Origin: Oscillibacter sp.
Lineage (GTDB): Bacteria; Bacillota; Clostridia; Oscillospirales; Oscillospiraceae
DNA: 64,000 nt
NCBI GenBank assembly: GCA_003539495.1
Contig: DPPB01000031.1
Span: forward strand, 47,818 to 111,817
Direction: 5' to 3'
Numbering within the stretch: the stretch's first letter is position 1; each line of letters starts with the position of its first letter. Positions 60,674 to 64,000 of the stretch are shown piece by piece. Below the pieces are notes generated by a model. That model did not search any database, was not told the origin of the DNA, and was given only the letters and a program-made list of their open reading frames with translations. A program made the position numbers and the translations under genes.

Positions 60674-60979
60674 ATGAAAAAACAAACTGCCACCACAAAT
60701 TCCGATACGCGTATGCTGGAGCTGCGGCAAGAGCTGTGGGACACCGCCCGGGAGCTGCGCTATGCCTATGCCCGGTTCAACTTTATCACGGATCCGGGGC
60801 TTATTGACGCAGGGATCTATGACATCAACGCCCTGAAATCCCGGTACGACTTCCTGCTGCGCAAGATGAAGGCCCTGCAGGGCCGCCCCCTGGAGCAGCG
60901 CAAATCATCCCCGTTGCCGGCGGAGCCCGCCTGCATGCCCGCGGGGAACATGAATGGGGGAAAGTCATGTCTGTCATAG
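60674..60979 (+). CDS. DUF2508 (YaaL-like) protein
   Basis: This 101-residue protein has the family text LRQELWDTARELRYAYARFN...DINALKSRYDFLLRKMK, followed by a variable tail. It overlaps bofA by 13 bases, the same gene pair (yaaL-bofA) known from Bacillus. Function unknown. Confidence 0.88.
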   Translation: MKKQTATTNSDTRMLELRQELWDTARELRYAYARFNFITDPGLIDAGIYDINALKSRYDFLLRKMKALQGRPLEQRKSSPLPAEPACMPAGNMNGGKSCLS

Positions 60980-61233
60980 AAAAAATCGCCCTGGGGCTGA
61001 CGCTGCTATTTTTAGTGGTGGTGTGCCTGCGGCTGTTCGCCGCGCCGCTGAAGCTGGCGCTGAAGGTGGCGTTCAACTCCGCCCTGGGCTTCGGCGCGCT
61101 GTGGCTGCTGAATCTCACCACCTCCGTCACGGGGCTATCTCTGGGGCTGAGCTGGTTCAATGCCATCGTCATCGGCATTCTGGGGGTTCCGGGCTTCGGC
61201 CTGCTGCTGTTGGTGCAGTGGGTGCTTACATAA
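60967..61233 (+). CDS. bofA: Pro-sigma-K processing inhibitor BofA family protein
   Basis: This 88-residue protein is two or three membrane segments long. The C-terminal GLSWFNAIVIGILGVPGFGLLLL matches the conserved BofA end (N-x(3)-G-x(2)-G-x-PG). In Bacillus it holds SpoIVFB inactive in the forespore outer membrane until sigma-K is needed. Confidence 0.9.
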   Translation: MSVIEKIALGLTLLFLVVVCLRLFAAPLKLALKVAFNSALGFGALWLLNLTTSVTGLSLGLSWFNAIVIGILGVPGFGLLLLVQWVLT

Positions 61234-61253
61234 AAAATGTATATAACAGTGTC

Positions 61254-61283
61254 ATCCTCCCTTCCCCCAAGGGAGGATTTTTC
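61254..61283 (+). terminator. Terminator after bofA
   Basis: ATCCTCCCTT / AAGGGAGGAT stem with a C-rich loop followed by TTTTTC. Confidence 0.8.
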
Positions 61284-61432
61284 GTAGGGGACGATGCCCA
61301 CATCGTCCCGCCCTACCGCGCTACTTGTAACTTCTCCGTAGGGGCCGATGCCCACATCGGCCCGCACGCAGGCACTTCTCGTAATGTATTATTGCGCGGG
61401 CGCAAAGCGCCCGTGGCAATCCGCATTCTCTT
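61283..61432. repeat. REP-like palindromes between bofA and the ttcA-like gene
   Basis: Two type A units (61283-61318 and 61338-61366), whose stem-loop cores are nearly identical to those inside the RAYT gene, and one type B unit (61387-61430, ATTGCGCGGGCGCAAAGCGC...GGCAATCCGC). The genomic match makes RAYT mobilisation plausible. Confidence 0.75.
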
Positions 61433-61445
61433 TTTAACCCTCCGC

Positions 61446-62171
61446 TTACTTCTCCATCTCCTCCAGATTCCACCCATACAGGGGATAGCGCTGCATGGCG
61501 CCGAAGATCTTCTGCCGCAGGTTGGGGTACCGCTGCTCCAGCTGCATAAGCAGCTCCTTCACCTCCTGCCGCCGGGTGGAGCCGTTGGCCGGACAGGGAT
61601 TCTGTACCACCGGGAGCTTCAGCTTTGCCGCCGCCCGGCGCACCTCGTCCTCGTGGCAGTAGAGCAGGGGCCGGATCTGGGTGATGCCGCTGCGGTCCAG
61701 GTACGTCACCGGCTGAAAGCACCCGATACGCCCCTCAAAGAGCAGGTTCATGAGCATGGTCTCCACCGCGTCGTCAAAGTGGTGGCCCAGGGCAATTTTT
61801 GAGATGCCCAAATCTTTAAGGGCGGTGTTTAAGCTCCCCCGGCGGAGCTTGGCGCACAGAGAGCAGGGGTTTTTTTCCTTCCGCTCCTCAAAAACGATCT
61901 GGTACACCGGTACGGAGATGCGGGTGTAGGGCACCTCCAGGTCCCGGCACAGGTCCGCCACGGCGTCAAAGCTCATACCCGGGGTGCCAGTTTCCAGGGT
62001 GATGGCGTGGACGTTAAAAGGCACCGGGTAAAACCGCCGCAGCTGTGCCAGGGCTGCAAGGGTCAGAAGACTATCCTTGCCGCCGGACACGCCCACGGCC
62101 ACGGTCTCCTCGGGATCGATCATGTGATAGTCCTCCACGCAACGGCGCACCAGGCCCAAAATATGCTGCAT
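61446..62171 (-). CDS. TtcA-family tRNA 2-thiocytidine biosynthesis PP-loop ATPase
   Basis: The 241-residue protein has the PP-loop VGVSGGKDSLLTLAAL and a CSLCAKLRRG Cys pair plus a third Cys in NPCPANG, the three cluster ligands of TtcA-like enzymes that thiolate cytidine-32. GHHFDDAVETMLMNL is typical. It starts at ATG 62171 after GGAGGG. Other TtcA/TilS-like roles are possible. Confidence 0.85.
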   Translation of the reverse strand: MQHILGLVRRCVEDYHMIDPEETVAVGVSGGKDSLLTLAALAQLRRFYPVPFNVHAITLETGTPGMSFDAVADLCRDLEVPYTRISVPVYQIVFEERKEKNPCSLCAKLRRGSLNTALKDLGISKIALGHHFDDAVETMLMNLLFEGRIGCFQPVTYLDRSGITQIRPLLYCHEDEVRRAAAKLKLPVVQNPCPANGSTRRQEVKELLMQLEQRYPNLRQKIFGAMQRYPLYGWNLEEMEK

Positions 62172-62275
62172 AGGGTCATCCCTCCAAAAATGTAAAATGC
62201 AATGCGAGAAAACAGAAGATAATCGAAGAAAACAAGAGATAATCGCAGATGTTGTTGCCGTAAATCAATTTCGTG

Positions 62276-62304
62276 TTGACAAGCAACGGATAAAGTGCTA
62301 TAAA
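62276..62304 (+). promoter_or_regulatory. Promoter of rplM-rpsI
   Basis: TTGACA (62276-62281), 17-base spacer, TATAAA (62299-62304). A roughly 100-base leader follows with GCGCGTTAAGCGCATTGG, which might be an L13 leader RNA but is not clear enough to call. Confidence 0.75.
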
Positions 62305-62410
62305 TATTCTTGCGCGTTAAGCGCATTGGTTTCTGTTTTCTCTCTCCCGATTTTACCAAGGGAGCACGAAAAAGTAAAGCAATACATTATTATACTGGAG
62401 GAAAAACACC

Positions 62411-62836
62411 ATGTCCACTTTTATGGCAAACAAGGGCAATATCGTCCGCAAGTGGTACGTCGTTGATGCCGCCGGCAAGCCCCTGGGCAAGACCGCCGTC
62501 ATCGTGGCTGACCTGCTGCGCGGCAAGGGCAAGCCCACCTATACTCCCCACGCTGACTGCGGCGACAACGTCATCGTCATCAACGCCGGCAAGGCCATCC
62601 TCACCGGCAACAAAATGGAGCAGAAGTACTATCGCACCCACTCCGGCTGGGTGGGCGGCCTGAAGGAGACCAAGTACCGCATCCTCATGCAGGAAAAGCC
62701 CGAGGTAGCCGTCCGTGTGGCCGTGCGCGGCATGATGCCCCGCAACATCGTCACCAAGGACTCCCTGAAGCGTCTTCACATTTATGCCGGTGAGCAGCAT
62801 GAGCATCAGGCTCAGAAGCCCGAGCTGGTCAAGTAA
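62411..62836 (+). CDS. rplM: 50S ribosomal protein L13
   Basis: This 141-residue protein has the family core KWYVVDAAGKPLGKTAVIVAD, HADCGDNVIVINA and VRGMMPRN. The start has TGGAGGAAAAAC. It heads the conserved rplM-rpsI operon. Confidence 0.97.
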   Translation: MSTFMANKGNIVRKWYVVDAAGKPLGKTAVIVADLLRGKGKPTYTPHADCGDNVIVINAGKAILTGNKMEQKYYRTHSGWVGGLKETKYRILMQEKPEVAVRVAVRGMMPRNIVTKDSLKRLHIYAGEQHEHQAQKPELVK

Positions 62837-62850
62837 GGAGGAAAAGAAGA

Positions 62851-63255
62851 ATGTATCAGTCCAAGAATCCCTATAAGTACGGTACTGGCCGTCGTAAGTC
62901 CTCCGTGGCCCGCGTCCACCTGTTTGAGAACGGCACCGGCGCCATCACCATCAATGGCCGCGATATCAACGATTATTTCGGCTTGGAGACCCTGAAGATG
63001 GTCGTCCGTCAGCCCCTGAACTCCACCGATACCCTGGGCAAGGTGGACATCGTTGCCACCGTCGAGGGCGGCGGCGTGTCCGGCCAGGCCGGCGCTCTGC
63101 GCCACGGCATCTCCCGGGCCCTGCTGCAGGTGAACCCCGAGTTCCGTCCCATCCTGAAGAAGGCCGGCTTCCTGACCCGCGATCCTCGCATGAAGGAGCG
63201 TAAGAAGTACGGTCTGAAGGCCGCTCGTCGCGCACCTCAGTTCAGCAAGCGCTGA
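62851..63255 (+). CDS. rpsI: 30S ribosomal protein S9
   Basis: This 134-residue protein has GTGRRKSSVARV, GGGVSGQAGALRHGISRALL and the C-terminal RAPQFSKR tail that reaches the P site. AAGGAGG precedes the ATG. It ends the operon, with a terminator at 63286-63321. Confidence 0.97.
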   Translation: MYQSKNPYKYGTGRRKSSVARVHLFENGTGAITINGRDINDYFGLETLKMVVRQPLNSTDTLGKVDIVATVEGGGVSGQAGALRHGISRALLQVNPEFRPILKKAGFLTRDPRMKERKKYGLKAARRAPQFSKR

Positions 63256-63285
63256 TCGGACGCAATTTTACAACCAAAAAGGCTC

Positions 63286-63321
63286 AAAAACCCCGGAAAA
63301 TCAAGGTTTTCCGGGGTTTTC
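63286..63321 (+). terminator. Terminator after rpsI
   Basis: AAAACCCCGGAAAA / TTTTCCGGGGTTTT stem, four-base loop, T run. Confidence 0.85.
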
Positions 63322-63763
63322 TTATATCCGTTTCGTTTGTTCAGCTTTCAAAAAATCTGATGGGATTTGACCCGGTTTGACGCGATTTTTTCATGTTAAC
63401 GATGGGCTAAATGCCGTTTTTGACCCCGAAACTGTTAACGGATAGGTTAATTTTCGGGTCGCTTAGGCGGTCATCGAAGCGAAATTACCCCTGCATAAAA
63501 AATGAATAAAAGCCACGAAAAAATGGTTTCACCGGGTTTGAAACGGTTTGACCAAGCCGAATGAACTTTATCTTTTTTCGCAGGGCAAATGCCGCCGCAG
63601 AATTGATAAACGGAACGCAGTCTGCTATGGCTAAGTGTCTGGCATATCTGCTTCTGACGTGCAGGAGATACTGAACCTAAAGCATACCTGGGAGTTCATA
63701 CTGGATGTAGTGAATTTCAGATTTTTCAAAAAAATTTTTCTGACCGCCTTTCAGGGACAAAAA
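63322..63763. other. Non-coding, repeat-containing stretch after rpsI
   Basis: Less GC-rich than the rest of the window and without a supported gene. It holds short repeats: GTTAACGATGGGCTAA (63396) with GTTAACGGATAGGTTAA (63434), and GGTTTGA units near 63372, 63535 and 63546. Such short direct repeats are typical of integrase arm sites near attachment sites, but no core site could be defined. Confidence 0.45.
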
Positions 63764-63799
63764 AAGCCCCTATCACATCACGAGGATGTAATAGGGGCA
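63764..63799 (-). terminator. Minus-strand terminator 1
   Basis: GCCCCTATTACATC / GATGTGATAGGGGC stem followed on minus by TTTTTTTG. Confidence 0.75.
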
Positions 63800-63802
63800 G
63801 AA

Positions 63803-63835
63803 TAGAAAAAGCCCGCTGACCGAAATCAGCGGGCT
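63803..63835 (-). terminator. Minus-strand terminator 2, directly after the truncated gene
   Basis: GCCCGCTGA / TCAGCGGGC stem followed on minus by TTTTTC, beginning about five bases past the stop at 63840. Confidence 0.75.
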
Positions 63836-63839
63836 TAAA

Positions 63840-64000
63840 TCATATGAACTTATCGTATGCTATCGGAACTTGTCTGCAATCGCAGAATTGGGGACGCATT
63901 TTTGGCGTAAGCTCGGAGTAAATTGGCGTAAGTTGTGGCGTAAGCACCGACAATTTTAGGTCAATCAATAGAGCTTTGCGCCTGCCGGAATGTGAGGATC
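63840..64000 (-). CDS. 3' end of a minus-strand gene running off the window (possible integrase tail)
   Basis: One minus-strand frame is open from the window edge to TGA at 63842-63840. It encodes at least 52 residues with three LTP tripeptides (LTPQLTPIYSELTPK); the repeated TGGCGTAAG on the plus strand comes from these. Two terminators follow at once, which supports a true gene end. Position beside rpsI, a known integration site of some tyrosine-recombinase elements, suggests an integrase tail, but the catalytic part is outside the window. Confidence 0.45.
   Translation of the reverse strand, partial: SSHSGRRKALLIDLKLSVLTPQLTPIYSELTPKMRPQFCDCRQVPIAYDKFI

Noticed and set aside
62305..62400. 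L13 leader regulatory RNA
   Set aside because: A GCGC-rich palindrome is present but too little of the family consensus can be matched by eye.
63900..63950. TGGCGTAAG triple repeat as integrase arm sites
   Set aside because: The copies are in frame in the open minus-strand end and encode LTP tripeptides, so coding repetition explains them better.

Overview
The window reads as one contiguous piece of a high-GC, spore-forming member of the Clostridia. SpoIID, BofA and a DUF2508 protein point to an endospore former. The overall gene style (high GC, many ATGA overlaps, a YgfK/SsnA module, DUF1540, a TsaC-CoaE fusion) fits gut Oscillospiraceae such as Oscillibacter or Flavonifractor relatives; that placement is inference. 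TAG, TAA and TGA are all used as stops. No rRNA or tRNA gene, CRISPR array or insertion sequence with a DDE transposase was seen.

Layout. 1-1001: the 3' end of an XRE-type regulator and an ImmA/IrrE-like membrane metalloprotease. 1286-6784 (minus): a very large secreted surface protein split by one in-frame TAG. It has DUF4430 (transcobalamin C-terminal-like) domains, five 58-residue repeats, an alpha/alpha toroid and a cell-wall anchor. A cobalamin riboswitch with a terminator (about 6912-7130) lies directly upstream. 7196-10689 (minus): a corrinoid salvage operon (TIM-barrel protein, cobT, cobU, cobS, second cobU-like gene) with its own sigma-A promoter. 10840-12464: two flavodoxin-fold reductases. 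12652-18647 (minus): a two-gene operon of an LDH-like dehydrogenase and a 1589-residue protein joining HD hydrolase, helical repeats, NadD-like nucleotidyltransferase, a possible acetyltransferase fold and a phosphoribosyltransferase-like domain. 18824-32220 (minus): glyA, degV, M18 aminopeptidase, tsaC-coaE fusion, LUD protein, prfA, flavodoxin, ABC-F, murF, ddl and an ftsW/rodA gene.

32859-41594: tsaE-tsaB-upp (+), SDR and xdhC (-), a PHP phosphoesterase (+) whose stop codon lies in the terminal repeat of a 276-bp MITE-like element, then aconitase and isocitrate dehydrogenase (+). 41687-50352: cupin, a small unknown protein, ygfK, an unknown protein, a RAYT transposase carrying REP palindromes inside its own reading frame, ssnA and htpG. 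50588-55243: an unknown gene with a left-handed beta-helix protein, an M-box riboswitch controlling mgtE, a DUF1540 protein, and a sulfite-exporter-type transporter encoded as two half genes. 55243-58690 (minus): response regulator, histidine kinase and HtrA protease in one operon. 58806-63255: spoIID, tadA, DUF2508-bofA, ttcA-like, rplM-rpsI. 63256-64000: non-coding sequence ending in two minus-strand terminators and the 3' end of a minus-strand gene, possibly the edge of an element integrated beside rpsI.

The two strongest leads are the riboswitch-controlled, transcobalamin-like surface protein beside a corrinoid salvage operon (a candidate B12-capture system, here interrupted by an amber codon), and the giant HD/NadD-like/PRTase-like fusion coupled to an LDH-like partner (a candidate uncharacterised nucleotide or NAD-linked system).
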